A DNA stretch of 50,618 nucleotides. Origin: Cellulomonas uda (GTDB lineage Bacteria > Actinomycetota > Actinomycetes > Actinomycetales > Cellulomonadaceae). Below the pieces are notes generated by a model, which was not told the DNA's origin, did no database searches, and worked only from the letters and a program-made list of their open reading frames with translations. The position numbers and the translations under genes were made by a program. Positions 34,095 to 43,042 of the stretch are shown one piece after another (position 1 is the first letter of the stretch; each line of letters begins with the position of its first letter). The stretch covers positions 1 through 50,618 of the forward strand of contig NZ_BJLP01000030.1 of assembly GCF_006538705.1 (NCBI RefSeq). The letters are read 5' to 3'.

Positions 34095-34861
34095 CGCGCC
34101 GCGCCGCCGAACGCGCGCTACCCGTGACCGTGGTGCTCGTCGTGCTCGGGGCGGGGTGGCACCTCGCGGCGCTCACGGTCGCCAACCCGCGCCTCCTGCC
34201 GACCCCCTCCCGCGTGGTCGAGCAGGCGTGGGCGCAGCGCGACGTGCTCGCGGAGCACACCGCCGCGACGCTCGGCGTGACCGCCGCGGGCTTCGCGGTC
34301 TCGGTCGTGGTCGCGTGGGCGCTCGCGCTGCTGGTCGACCTGGTCCCGGGCCTCGGACGCGGGGTCGTGCCGGTGCTCGTCGCCTCGCAGACGATCCCCG
34401 TCGTGGCGCTCGCGCCCCTCGTCGTGCTGTGGTTCGGGTTCGGGCTGCTCCCCAAGGTGCTCGTCGTGACGCTCGTGACGTTCTTCCCGCTCGTCGTCGG
34501 GCTCGTCGAGGGGCTGCGTGCGGCGGGTCCGGGCGCGACCGCGCTGCTGACGAGTATGGGTGCCTCGCGCTGGCAGCAGCTGCGCTGGGTGCGGCTGCCC
34601 GGCGCGCTGCCGCGGTTCTTCACGGCGCTGCGCATCGCGGTGACGTACGCCGTCGTCGGGGCCGTCTTCGCCGAGTACGTGGGCGCGGTGCGCGGCCTGG
34701 GGACGTACATGAACATGCAGCGCGCGGCGTTCCGGACCGACCTGGTGCTCGCGGCCGTCGCGCTGTGCGCGCTGGTCAGCGTGGTGCTGTACGGCCTGAC
34801 CTGGGCGCTCGAACGGGCCGTCGTGCCGTGGGCGCACCCCCGGGCGGTGGCCCGTGCGTGA
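34091..34861 (+). CDS. thiX: ThiX-like ABC permease
   Basis: The protein has 256 residues from GTG 34091. It is a BPD_transp_1 (SsuC/TauC-type) permease with about six TMs (around 7-25, 56-80, 88-108, 112-135, 180-200 and 220-240). The EAA loop is GASRWQQLRWVRLPGALP, which contacts the ATPase. It forms the channel for the ThiY substrate. It overlaps thiY by 4 nt and the ATPase gene by 8 nt. Confidence 0.9.
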   Translation: MTRRAAERALPVTVVLVVLGAGWHLAALTVANPRLLPTPSRVVEQAWAQRDVLAEHTAATLGVTAAGFAVSVVVAWALALLVDLVPGLGRGVVPVLVASQTIPVVALAPLVVLWFGFGLLPKVLVVTLVTFFPLVVGLVEGLRAAGPGATALLTSMGASRWQQLRWVRLPGALPRFFTALRIAVTYAVVGAVFAEYVGAVRGLGTYMNMQRAAFRTDLVLAAVALCALVSVVLYGLTWALERAVVPWAHPRAVARA

Positions 34862-35669
34862 CTTCTTCGAGGTGCGGGACGTGCACGTCATGCGCAGCGG
34901 CGCGCACGGGCCGCTGCCGGTGCTCGGCGGTGTGGACCTGCGTGTCGGCCGCGGCGAGCTGGTGTGCGTCGTCGGGCCCAGCGGGTGCGGCAAGAGCACG
35001 CTGCTCGGGGTCGTCGCGGGGCTGCTGCGCCCCGCGCGCGGACGCGTGCTGCTCGCCGGGCGCGACGTCACCGGCACCCCCGCGCACACCGCGTACATGC
35101 CGCAGCAGGATCTGCTGTTCGCGTGGCACACCGTGCTCGACGGCGTCGCGCTCGGCCTGCGCGTCCAGCGCGTCGGGCGGCGGGAGGCGCGCGCCCGTGC
35201 ACGTGACGTGCTCGCGGAGTTCGGGCTCGAGGCGTTCGCCGACGCACGGCCCGACGAGCTGTCCGGCGGCATGCGCCAGCGCGCCGCGCTCGCGCGCACC
35301 GTGCTCCAGGGCCGCGACGTCGTGCTGCTCGACGAGCCGTTCGGCGCGCTCGACGCGCTCACCCGGCTCGACGCGCAGCGCTGGCTCGCCGCGACCTGGC
35401 GCGCGCACCGCTGGACGGGCCTGCTCGTCACGCACGACGTGGGCGAGGCCGTCACGCTGGGCGACCGGGTGCTGCGGCTGTCCGGCCGGCCCGCGGTGGT
35501 CGCGCAGGAGGTCGCGGTCGACGAGCCGCGGCCGCGCACGCCCGGCGTGCCCGACGAGCGCGTCGTACGGACGGTCCTGGCCGGCCTCGGCGTCGTGCCC
35601 GACGAGCGTGCGCCCGACGAGCGTGAGCCCGACGAGCGTGCCCCCGGCCTGCCGGTGCGGCTCCCGTGA
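34854..35669 (+). CDS. thiZ: ThiZ-like ABC ATPase with a PDER-repeat tail
   Basis: The protein has 271 residues. Walker A is GPSGCGKSTLL (about 42-52), the Q-loop YMPQQDLLFAW, signature LSGGMRQRAALART, Walker B VVLLDEPFGALDAL and the H-loop VTHDVGEAV. The last ~20 residues repeat PDER three times (PDERAPDEREPDERAPG), encoded by near-identical 12-bp units at about 35599-35640; this tail is not part of the usual family. It powers import through ThiX. The stop overlaps the next permease start. Confidence 0.92.
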   Translation: MRDFFEVRDVHVMRSGAHGPLPVLGGVDLRVGRGELVCVVGPSGCGKSTLLGVVAGLLRPARGRVLLAGRDVTGTPAHTAYMPQQDLLFAWHTVLDGVALGLRVQRVGRREARARARDVLAEFGLEAFADARPDELSGGMRQRAALARTVLQGRDVVLLDEPFGALDALTRLDAQRWLAATWRAHRWTGLLVTHDVGEAVTLGDRVLRLSGRPAVVAQEVAVDEPRPRTPGVPDERVVRTVLAGLGVVPDERAPDEREPDERAPGLPVRLP

Positions 35670-36526
35670 GGCCGCCGCCCGCCGCGGTGCGCCCCTGGCT
35701 GAGCACGCTCGCGCTGATCGCCGGGTGGGCCGCGGTGTGCGCGAGCGGCCGGGTGGACCCGCACGTGCTGCCCGCCCCCGGCGCGGTGCTGCGCGCAGCG
35801 CGGGACCTCACGCTCGACGGCTCGCTGCCCGCCGCGCTCGCGGTGAGCGGCACGCGCGTCGCGGTCGGGGCGGGCGCGGGGGTCGCGGTGGGGCTGCTGC
35901 TCGGGGTGCTCGCGGGGCTGTCGGCAGTGGCGCATGACGTGGTCGACCGGCCGCTGCAGGCGGTCCGCGCGGTCCCGTTCACGGCCGTGACCCCGCTGCT
36001 CGTCGTGTGGGTCGGGCTCGGCGAGCCGCCGAGGCTGCTGCTCGTCGCGGTCGCGGCGCTCGTGCCGACGTACCTGGCGACCGTCGGCGGCGTGCGCGGC
36101 GTCGACCCCCGGCTGCGCGAGCTGGCGGCCGCCCACGGTCTGGGCCGACGTCGCACCGCGACGCGCGTGCTGCTGCCCGCGGCCCTGCCCGCCGTGCTGG
36201 TCGGGCTGCGCCTCGCGCTCGGCACGGCGTGGGTCGCGCTCGTCGTCGCGGAGAGCGTCAACGCGTCCGCGGGCGTGGGCGCGTTGCTGACCGACGCGCG
36301 GACGTACGCGCGCACGGACGTCGTCCTGCTGTGCGTGCTCGTGTACGCCGCGCTCGGTCTGCTCACGGACGCCCTCGTGCGCGCGCTCGAGCGTGCGCTG
36401 CTCGTCCCGGTCCCCGCCGGGCCGACCGCGCGGCCCGCGCCACCCGCTCTCTCCGTCCCAGACCCCGCCGTCCCCGTCCCCGTCGTCGGCCACCCGTCCA
36501 CCACCCCCGGAGGTCCGCACCCATGA
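35666..36526 (+). CDS. Second ABC permease (NitT/TauT/SsuC type) in the TPP-riboswitch operon
   Basis: The protein has 286 residues from GTG 35666. It has six TMs, the EAA loop AAAHGLGRRRTATRVLLPAALPAVLVG, then LALGTAWVALVVAESVNASAGVGALL as in SsuC/TauC. The last ~35 residues are a Pro-rich tail. General homologs move sulfonates, nitrate or taurine, but here the gene is embedded in a thiamine operon with its own binding protein and ATPase. The substrate may be another thiamine precursor; this is inference from context. Confidence 0.87.
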   Translation: MRPPPAAVRPWLSTLALIAGWAAVCASGRVDPHVLPAPGAVLRAARDLTLDGSLPAALAVSGTRVAVGAGAGVAVGLLLGVLAGLSAVAHDVVDRPLQAVRAVPFTAVTPLLVVWVGLGEPPRLLLVAVAALVPTYLATVGGVRGVDPRLRELAAAHGLGRRRTATRVLLPAALPAVLVGLRLALGTAWVALVVAESVNASAGVGALLTDARTYARTDVVLLCVLVYAALGLLTDALVRALERALLVPVPAGPTARPAPPALSVPDPAVPVPVVGHPSTTPGGPHP

Positions 36527-37497
36527 GCCGTCACCGTCCCCTCGTCGCCGTGCTGCTCGCGGCCGCCCTCGCCGGGTGCGCCGCGACCGCGGACGGCACG
36601 CCGACGAGCACCCCGACGAGCGCGCACGACCGACCGGTCCGCGTCGGCGTCCTCACGACGCAGAACCTCCTGACCCTCGCGGCCGGCGACGGCACGCTGC
36701 ACCGCGCGCTCGACCGCGCCGGAGCGCACGCCGAGGTCAGCGAGCCGTTCGCGGCGTTCGCGCCTGCGGCCGAGGCGATGGCGGCCGGCCGGGTCGACGT
36801 CACGTCCGGCTCGACCACGGCTGTCGTCGCGGCGCTGGCCGGCGACCCGGACCTCGTCGTCGTCGCGGTCGAGCGCACCGACGGCGACACCCAGGGGATC
36901 GTCGCGACGCGCGCGAGCGGCATCGAGACCCTCGACGACCTCGCGGGCCGGTCCGTCGCCGTCAACCGGGGCGGCACGGGCGAGTACCTGCTGCGCCTCG
37001 CGCTGCGCCGCGCGGGACTGCGTCCGCAGGACGTCGAGACCGTGTACCTGGCGCCGCCCGACGCGGCGGCGGCGTTCGCCGCGGGGCGGGTGGACGCGTG
37101 GGCGACGTGGGACCAGTACCTCGTCTCGGCGCAGGTCGACGGCGCGCGCACGGTGGCCCTCGCGCGTGACCTGGGCTCCGACAACGCGACCGTGCACGTC
37201 GCGCGGCGCGCGTTCGTCGACGCGCACCCGCAGGCGGTGCGGGCGCTCGTCGACGCGCTCGCGGACGAGGCGGACGCGCTCGCGGTGGACCCGACGCCGC
37301 TCGCGGACGCGTACCGCGCCGCGGGGGCGTCGGACGCGGTGGTCGAGGGGCTGAGCGCGCTGCGCACGCCGCGCCTCGTCCCCGCCGACGACGCGTTCGC
37401 GGCCGAGCTCGCGCGCGTGGCCGACCTGTACGTCGAGGAGGGCCTGCTCGCGGAGCCGGTCGACGTGTCGCGCGCGTGGCACGACGTGCGCGGGTGA
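36523..37497 (+). CDS. Second substrate-binding lipoprotein (SsuA/TauA-like)
   Basis: The protein has 324 residues. The lipobox is LAGC (Cys about 19). The binding fold shows RVGVLTTQNLLTLAAGDGTLHRAL, a GRVDVTSGSTTAVVAAL loop, the SsuA-like hinge SVAVNRGGTGEYLLRLALRRAG and GRVDAWATWDQYLVSAQ. It is only distantly like ThiY and lacks the WTPNTNHTG motif, so the ligand is probably different. ATGA overlap joins it to the permease; GTGA overlap joins it to the ATPase. Confidence 0.87.
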   Translation: MSRHRPLVAVLLAAALAGCAATADGTPTSTPTSAHDRPVRVGVLTTQNLLTLAAGDGTLHRALDRAGAHAEVSEPFAAFAPAAEAMAAGRVDVTSGSTTAVVAALAGDPDLVVVAVERTDGDTQGIVATRASGIETLDDLAGRSVAVNRGGTGEYLLRLALRRAGLRPQDVETVYLAPPDAAAAFAAGRVDAWATWDQYLVSAQVDGARTVALARDLGSDNATVHVARRAFVDAHPQAVRALVDALADEADALAVDPTPLADAYRAAGASDAVVEGLSALRTPRLVPADDAFAAELARVADLYVEEGLLAEPVDVSRAWHDVRG

Positions 37498-38198
37498 CGG
37501 TGCGCGTGCGCGGGCTGCGCCGCGCGTACGCCGACGGCCGGCACGTGCTCACCGGGCTGGACCTCGACGTGGGGGCGGGCGAGCTCGTCGCGGTCGTCGG
37601 GCGCAGCGGGTGCGGCAAGACGACGCTGCTGCGCGCGCTCGCGGGCCTGGACCGCGACGCGCACGCCGACGAGCTGGTGCGGCCGGACCGCGTGGCGGTG
37701 GTGTTCCAGGAGCCGCGTCTCCTGCCGTGGGAGCGCACGTGGCGCACGGTCCTGCTCGCGGACGAGCCGGTGCGCCGCGCCGACCGGCCGCGCGCCGTGG
37801 CGGCGTTGGCGCGCGTCGGGCTCGCGGACCGGGCCGACCAGCGTGCGGGCACCCTGAGCGGGGGGCAGGCGCAGCGGGTCGCGCTGGCCCGCGCGCTCGC
37901 GCGCGACCCGGACCTGCTGCTGCTCGACGAGCCGTTCGCGGCGCTCGACGCGCTCACCCGACGCGAGGCGCACGCGCTGCTGCGCGAGGTGCGCGCGCAG
38001 CGGCCCGTGGCGACGGTCCTGGTGACGCACGACGTGGACGAGGCGTCGGCGCTGGCCGACCGGGTCCTGGTGCTGCGCGACGGGCGCCTGGACCGTGGCG
38101 TCCGTCCCGGACCGGGCGCGGCCGAGGCGCTGCTGACCGCGCTCGGCGTGGTGCGACCGGCCGCGCACGCAGCGGCGGGGGCGCTCGCGGCTCAGTGA
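37494..38198 (+). CDS. Second ABC ATPase (SsuB/TauB-like)
   Basis: The protein has 234 residues from GTG 37494, preferred because it overlaps the previous stop like its neighbours; GTG 37476 would add six residues. Walker A is GRSGCGKTTLL, Q-loop VVFQEPRLLPWERTW, signature LSGGQAQRVALARALA, Walker B LLLLDEPFAALDALT and H-loop VTHDVDEASALADRV. It completes the second importer. Its 3' end overlaps the convergent dehydrogenase gene by 7 bp, so no separate terminator is seen. Confidence 0.9.
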   Translation: MTVRVRGLRRAYADGRHVLTGLDLDVGAGELVAVVGRSGCGKTTLLRALAGLDRDAHADELVRPDRVAVVFQEPRLLPWERTWRTVLLADEPVRRADRPRAVAALARVGLADRADQRAGTLSGGQAQRVALARALARDPDLLLLDEPFAALDALTRREAHALLREVRAQRPVATVLVTHDVDEASALADRVLVLRDGRLDRGVRPGPGAAEALLTALGVVRPAAHAAAGALAAQ

Positions 38199-39670
38199 CC
38201 GGGGAACGCCCGCAGCGCGGAGGCGACCGCGGAGCGGAACCCGACGTGCTCCGCGAGGTCCGCGCCGAACACCGGCTCGACGCGCAGCAACCGGTCCGCG
38301 AGCCCGTCACGAGGGCCCGCTGCCGCGTCCGCGAGCGTCGCGGCCAGCGGGTCGTCGAGCGGCACCTGCTGCCCGGCGACGACGAGCGTGCCGGACGTCG
38401 CGGCGCGCACGTACGCCATCCAGGCGGCGACGACGAGCGCCGCGTGCTCGGGCACCGCGCCCGCCGCCAGGCGGTCGCGCACCGTACCCAGCAGGCGCTG
38501 CGGCAGCTTGACCGACCCGTCCATGGCGACCTGCATGGTGGTGTGCCCGGTCGCGGGGTTCGCGAACCGGTCCAGCAGGGAGTCCCGGTACGCGACCAGG
38601 TCCGCGCCGTCCGGGGCGTCGAGCGTCGGCAGCACGTCGGTGTCGGTGAAGGCGCGCGCCCACGCGCGCAGCTCGTCGTCCTCGACGGCCTGCGCGATCG
38701 TCGCGTGGCCGCGCAGCGCACCCGCGTACGCGAGCAGCGAGTGCGTCGCGTTGAGCAGCCGCAGCTTGGCGCGCTCGTACGGCTCGACGTCCGCGGTGAG
38801 CGTCGCACCCGCCTCCTCCCACGCGGGCCGCGGACCGGCGAACGCGTCCTCGAGCACCCACTGCGTCCACGGCTCGCCGACCACGAGCGCCTCGTCGGTC
38901 AGCCCGAGCAGCCGCTGTGCGCGCTCGCGGTGCGCCGCGGTCGTGGCGGGGACGATCCGGTCGACCATGGTCGACGGGAAGCGCACGGACCGCTCGACCC
39001 AGGCGCGCAGGTCCTCGTCGCCGACCGCGCCCAGCAGGTCCTCGACCACGCCGGCCAGCACGCGACCGTTCCCGGTGAGGTTGTCGCAGCACACGACCGT
39101 GAGCGGCCCGGCGTCCGCGCGGCGCCTGCGGTCGAGCGCACGCACCAGCAGTCCCGTGGCCGAGCGGGCGGCGGTGTCGCCGCGGTCCCGCAGCGCGGCG
39201 AGGTCGGCGAGCACACCCTCGTCGGACAGGTCCGCGCGCCCGTCCGCGCCCAGCCGGTAGCCCTTCTCGGTGACCGTCAGCGTCACCACGTGGGTGTCCG
39301 GCGACGCGACCGTGGTGAGCACGTGCGCGGTGCCGGGCCCCGTCGGGCCCGGGAACACGGCCTCGCGCAACGCGGCCACGACGCGCAGGTCCTCACGCCC
39401 GCGGTCGAGCGTCAGCACGCCGTAGAGCCCGTCCTGCGGCGCCACCTGGTCCACCACGCGCGCGGAACGCTGCGTGACCCCGAGGACGCCCCAGCGGTCG
39501 TCACCCGTGGCGGCGGCGGCGTCCTCGGTGAGCACCGCCTGGTGCGCGCGGTGGAAGGCACCGAGACCCAGGTGGACGATCCCGGTCCGCGCCGGGACCA
39601 GGGGCGGGCCGCTGACACCGGGCCGGGGGAGGGCCGCGGCGAGCGTGGCGCGGGACAGACGGTCGGTCAC
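38192..39670 (-). CDS. Mannitol dehydrogenase-family enzyme (fructuronate reductase or mannitol 2-dehydrogenase)
   Basis: The protein has 492 residues from GTG 39670, with GAGAGG upstream. The Rossmann half begins IVHLGLGAFHRAHQAVLTEDA. The catalytic region KLRLLNATHSLLAYAG carries the family lysine, asparagine and histidine, and CCDNLTGNG is typical of the group. UxuB (fructuronate to mannonate) and MtlK are both about 490 aa and cannot be separated by eye. The KDPG aldolase and KDG-type kinase elsewhere in the window favour a hexuronate role. It is divergent from a LacI regulator 146 bp away, a likely controller. Confidence 0.85.
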   Translation of the reverse strand: MTDRLSRATLAAALPRPGVSGPPLVPARTGIVHLGLGAFHRAHQAVLTEDAAAATGDDRWGVLGVTQRSARVVDQVAPQDGLYGVLTLDRGREDLRVVAALREAVFPGPTGPGTAHVLTTVASPDTHVVTLTVTEKGYRLGADGRADLSDEGVLADLAALRDRGDTAARSATGLLVRALDRRRRADAGPLTVVCCDNLTGNGRVLAGVVEDLLGAVGDEDLRAWVERSVRFPSTMVDRIVPATTAAHRERAQRLLGLTDEALVVGEPWTQWVLEDAFAGPRPAWEEAGATLTADVEPYERAKLRLLNATHSLLAYAGALRGHATIAQAVEDDELRAWARAFTDTDVLPTLDAPDGADLVAYRDSLLDRFANPATGHTTMQVAMDGSVKLPQRLLGTVRDRLAAGAVPEHAALVVAAWMAYVRAATSGTLVVAGQQVPLDDPLAATLADAAAGPRDGLADRLLRVEPVFGADLAEHVGFRSAVASALRAFPGH

Positions 39671-39803
39671 GTGGGTGGCCTCTCGCGGGGGTGCGGGTCC
39701 AGGCGGGGCACTCGCGTGCCCGAGCCGTGTCGCGCCCGATTCCATCACGGCGCCCTCCCGGAGGAAACCGCCTACCGCCTGCCGCGCCGCGAGGCCCGTC
39801 CCC

Positions 39804-39809
39804 TACTCT
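39804..39809 (+). promoter_or_regulatory. Candidate -10 element (TACTCT) of the LacI gene
   Basis: TACTCT ends seven bases before ATG 39817: leaderless spacing. Confidence 0.5.
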
Positions 39810-39816
39810 CGTCCGC

Positions 39817-40857
39817 ATGGCCGGACCCGTGACGCTGAGCGACGTCGCCCGTGAGGCAGGCGTCTCGCTCGCGACCGCCTCCCGCGCGATCAACGGCAGC
39901 CCCACGCGCACCGTCGGGCCCGAGCTGCGCACGCGCGTCCTGGCCGCCGCCGAGCGTCTGCGCTACTCGCCGGACGCGAACGCGCAGGCCATGGCGCGCG
40001 GCCGCACCACGTCGGTCGGGCTCGTCGTGCACGACATCGCCGACCCGTACTTCTCGACGATCGCGCGCGGCGTCGCGCACGCCGCCGGACGGGCGGGGCT
40101 CCAGGTGATCCTCGCGAGCACCGAGCAGGACCCGCTGCGCGAGGTCGAGCTCGTCGGGCTGCTGCGGCGCCAGCGGGCGCGCGCGATCGTCATCGCCGGG
40201 TGGCGGTACGACGACGAGGCGAGCACGAGCGCGCTGCGCGCCGCGCTCGACGAGTACGTCGCCTCGGGCGGTGCCGCCGCGGTCGTCGGGCAGCCCGTGC
40301 CCGGCACCCACACGGTGCGCGTCGCCGACGCGGACGGCGCCCGGGCGCTCGCCCGGGCCGTGGTCGAGCGCGGCTACCGGGACGTCGCGGTGCTGGGCGG
40401 CCCCGCGGAGCACCTGACCGGGCGCGAGCGGCGTGAGGCGTTCTGCGCCGAGCTCGAGGCGCTCGGCGCCCGGGTGCCCGCCGAGCGTGTGCTCACCGGT
40501 GGGCCGGACCACGCGGGCGGCGCGGAGGCCATGGCACGCCTGCTCGCGTCCGGCGCGCGCCCGCAGCTCGTCTTCGCCGTGACCGACGTCATGGCCCTCG
40601 GGGCGCTCGCGGCGTGCCGCGCCGCGGGCCTCGTCGTGCCCGACGACCTCGCGCTCGCCGGGTTCGGTGACATCACCACGCTGCGGGACGTGGTCCCCGG
40701 CCTGACGACGGTGCGCATCCCGCTCGAGGAGGTCGGTGCGGCGGCCGTGCGGCTGGTGCTCGAGGCGGGACCGGACGCGGCCGTGGCCGGCGCGCCGCGC
40801 GTCGTCGAGGTCGCGACCGAGGTCGTCCTGCGCGAGTCCACGCCGCCCCGGACGTGA
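39817..40857 (+). CDS. LacI-family transcriptional regulator
   Basis: The protein has 346 residues. The HTH is at the extreme N-terminus (VTLSDVAREAGVSLATASRAINGS), then the hinge and SVGLVVHDIADPYFSTIARGVAHAAGRAG, a two-lobed effector domain with RDVAVLGGPAEHLTGRERREAF and LALAGFGDITTLRDVVPGLTTV. It probably senses a sugar or sugar acid and controls the divergent dehydrogenase gene. The downstream aldo/keto reductase has its own promoter. The frame extends to 39691 but homology begins at ATG 39817. Confidence 0.92.
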   Translation: MAGPVTLSDVAREAGVSLATASRAINGSPTRTVGPELRTRVLAAAERLRYSPDANAQAMARGRTTSVGLVVHDIADPYFSTIARGVAHAAGRAGLQVILASTEQDPLREVELVGLLRRQRARAIVIAGWRYDDEASTSALRAALDEYVASGGAAAVVGQPVPGTHTVRVADADGARALARAVVERGYRDVAVLGGPAEHLTGRERREAFCAELEALGARVPAERVLTGGPDHAGGAEAMARLLASGARPQLVFAVTDVMALGALAACRAAGLVVPDDLALAGFGDITTLRDVVPGLTTVRIPLEEVGAAAVRLVLEAGPDAAVAGAPRVVEVATEVVLRESTPPRT

Positions 40858-40883
40858 CGGCCGGGGCCACGCGCGTCGTCGGA

Positions 40884-40889
40884 TAGCGT
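40884..40889 (+). promoter_or_regulatory. Candidate -10 element (TAGCGT) of the aldo/keto reductase gene
   Basis: TAGCGT predicts a short leader that carries a Shine-Dalgarno, GAGAGGA (40908-40914), 9 nt before ATG 40924. Unlike many neighbours this is a leadered unit. Confidence 0.45.
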
Positions 40890-40923
40890 GCAGACGCACC
40901 GTCCGACGAGAGGAACCGCCCGC

Positions 40924-41967
40924 ATGGCCACCGAGCCCGCCTACCGTGCCGACGAGACGCGCTACGACACGATGACGTACCGACGCGTCGGGCGCTCCGG
41001 GCTGCAGCTGCCCGCGCTCTCGCTCGGGCTGTGGCACAACTTCGGGCACGGCACGCCGTTCGAGACGCAGCGCGCCGTGCTGCGACGCGCGTTCGACCTG
41101 GGGATCACGCACCTCGACCTCGCGAACAACTACGGCCCGCCGTACGGCTCCGCCGAGGAGAACGTCGGCCGGGTGCTCGCGACCGACCTGCGGCCGTACC
41201 GCGACGAGCTCGTCGTCTCGACCAAGGCGGGCTACGACATGTGGCCCGGCCCGTACGGCGACGGCGGGTCGCGCAAGTACCTGCTCGCGTCGCTCGACCA
41301 GTCCCTCGTCCGGATGGGTCTGGACTACGTCGACATCTTCTACTCGCACCGCATGGACCCGCACACGCCGCTCGAGGAGACGATGGGCGCGCTGCACACC
41401 GCGGTCACGTCGGGGCGCGCGCTGTACGCCGGGATCTCCAACTACACGCCGTCGGCGACGCGCGAGGCCGCCCGGATCCTCGCGGACCTCGGCACGCCGC
41501 TGCTCATCCACCAGCCGAGCTACTCGATGTTCAACCGGCACGTCGAGCAGGTCGCGGACGGCCAGAGCGAGACGCTGCTCGACGCGGTCGGGGACCTGGG
41601 CGTCGGCATGATCGTGTTCTCGCCGCTGCAGCAGGGCCTGCTCACCGGGCGCTACCTGTCCGGGTCGGTGCCCGCCGGCTCGCGCGCGTCCGTCGGCCAC
41701 TTCCTGACGGCGGACGCGATCTCGCCGACCTACCTCGAGCGGGCCCGCGCGCTCGCCGCGATCGCCGAGGGCCGCGGGCAGTCGCTCGCGCAGCTCGCGC
41801 TGTCCTGGGTCCTGCGGGACGACCGCGTCACCTCGGCGCTCGTCGGGGCGTCGTCGGTCGCGCAGCTCGAGGACGACGTCGCGGCGCTCGCGGCCCCGCC
41901 CCTGACCGACGACGAGGTCGCGGCGATCGAGCCGTTCGCGGTCGACGGCACGCACGCAGGCGCCTGA
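40924..41967 (+). CDS. Aldo/keto reductase, L-glyceraldehyde-3-phosphate reductase (YghZ) type
   Basis: The protein has 347 residues, AKR14/YghZ-like TIM barrel. The catalytic tetrad is in THLDLANNYGPPYGSAEE (Asp and Tyr), VVSTKAGYD (Lys) and FYSHRMDP (His). NADPH-binding is suggested by SPLQQGLLTGRYL and the ALVGASSVAQLEDD segment. YghZ enzymes reduce toxic L-glyceraldehyde 3-phosphate and methylglyoxal. The next gene starts at the base after its stop. Confidence 0.9.
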   Translation: MATEPAYRADETRYDTMTYRRVGRSGLQLPALSLGLWHNFGHGTPFETQRAVLRRAFDLGITHLDLANNYGPPYGSAEENVGRVLATDLRPYRDELVVSTKAGYDMWPGPYGDGGSRKYLLASLDQSLVRMGLDYVDIFYSHRMDPHTPLEETMGALHTAVTSGRALYAGISNYTPSATREAARILADLGTPLLIHQPSYSMFNRHVEQVADGQSETLLDAVGDLGVGMIVFSPLQQGLLTGRYLSGSVPAGSRASVGHFLTADAISPTYLERARALAAIAEGRGQSLAQLALSWVLRDDRVTSALVGASSVAQLEDDVAALAAPPLTDDEVAAIEPFAVDGTHAGA

Positions 41968-43014
41968 GTGGCGACGCCCGAGTTCATCCTCGCGCTGCGG
42001 GAGAAGATCGGCACCGACCCGCTGTGGCTCACGGGCGTCACCGCGGTCGTCGTGCGCGACGTGCCGGGCTCGTCGTCCCGCGAGGTGCTGCTGGTGCGCC
42101 GCGCCGACAACGGCGCGTGGACTCCCGTGACGGGCATCGTCGACCCGGGTGAGGAGCCCGCGGTCGCGGCGGCGCGCGAGGTGCTCGAGGAGGCCGCGGT
42201 GCACGCGCGCGCGGTGCGCCTCGCGCTGGTCGAGGTCATCGCGCCCATGACGTACGCGAACGGCGACCAGGCGCAGTACCTCGACCTCGTGTTCCTGCTG
42301 GAGTGGACGGGCGGCGAGCCGCACCCGGCCGACGGCGAGAACCTCGAGGCCGCGTGGTTCGCGCTCGACGCGCTGCCGCCGCTGTCGGCGTCGATGCGCG
42401 ACCGCCTCGACGCGGCGCTGGCGGACGAGGTGGCGACCCGGTTCCGCACGGCTCCCGCGGCCGTGCTGCCGCAGGCCGCGGGCGGTGACCGCCGCGAGGC
42501 GCGCCCCGCGTCCGACGAGCGCGTGCTCACGCGCGTGGCGGTGCGCCGCGCGGACCCGCGGGACGCCGCCGCCCTCACGCGGCTGCGCCGCGTCATGCTC
42601 GCCGCGATGGACGTGCCGGGCTCCGACGAGACGGCGTGGCAGGACGCGTGCACGCGGTGGTTCGCGCAGCGCCTCGCGGCGGGGACCGTCGTGGCGTTCG
42701 TCGTCGACGGGGAGGCGGCCGACGGGACCAGCGGACCGGTCGCGTGCGCCGTCGGTGACTTCCAGGACCACGCGCCCGAGCCGTGGAACCCGTCGGGCCG
42801 GCGCGGGCACGTGTTCAACGTGTCGACCGAGCCCGCGCACCGGCGCCGCGGCTACGCACGCGCGTGCGTCATGACGCTCATGCGGTGGTTCCACGACGAG
42901 ACCGAGGTGACGCGGGTCGGGCTGTCCGCGACACCCGACGGACGCGCGATGTACGAGCACCTGGGGTTCGCCGAGCCGTTCGGGCGCGAGCTGGTCTGGC
43001 GCATCGCGCGCTGA
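41968..43014 (+). CDS. Nudix hydrolase - GNAT acetyltransferase fusion
   Basis: The protein has 348 residues. Domain 1 (about 18-150) is Nudix: the box runs from G56 (GIVDPGEEPAVAAAREVLEEAAV), with the required E62, R70, E71, E74 and E75. A77 replaces the usual glycine. Domain 2 (about 180-348) is a GNAT acetyltransferase, with acetyl-CoA loop HRRRGYARACV and the ending ATPDGRAMYEHLGF. A ~25-residue linker joins them. The start is immediately after the AKR stop, so translation is coupled. Substrates of both halves are unknown. Confidence 0.87.
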   Translation: MATPEFILALREKIGTDPLWLTGVTAVVVRDVPGSSSREVLLVRRADNGAWTPVTGIVDPGEEPAVAAAREVLEEAAVHARAVRLALVEVIAPMTYANGDQAQYLDLVFLLEWTGGEPHPADGENLEAAWFALDALPPLSASMRDRLDAALADEVATRFRTAPAAVLPQAAGGDRREARPASDERVLTRVAVRRADPRDAAALTRLRRVMLAAMDVPGSDETAWQDACTRWFAQRLAAGTVVAFVVDGEAADGTSGPVACAVGDFQDHAPEPWNPSGRRGHVFNVSTEPAHRRRGYARACVMTLMRWFHDETEVTRVGLSATPDGRAMYEHLGFAEPFGRELVWRIAR

Positions 43015-43042
43015 CCGGCCCGACGAGGCACCCCGACCCGCG

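Noticed and set aside
39772..42960. A 1062-codon minus-strand open frame
   Set aside because: It lies antisense to three well-supported plus-strand genes (LacI regulator, aldo/keto reductase, Nudix-GNAT) and has no recognisable motif.
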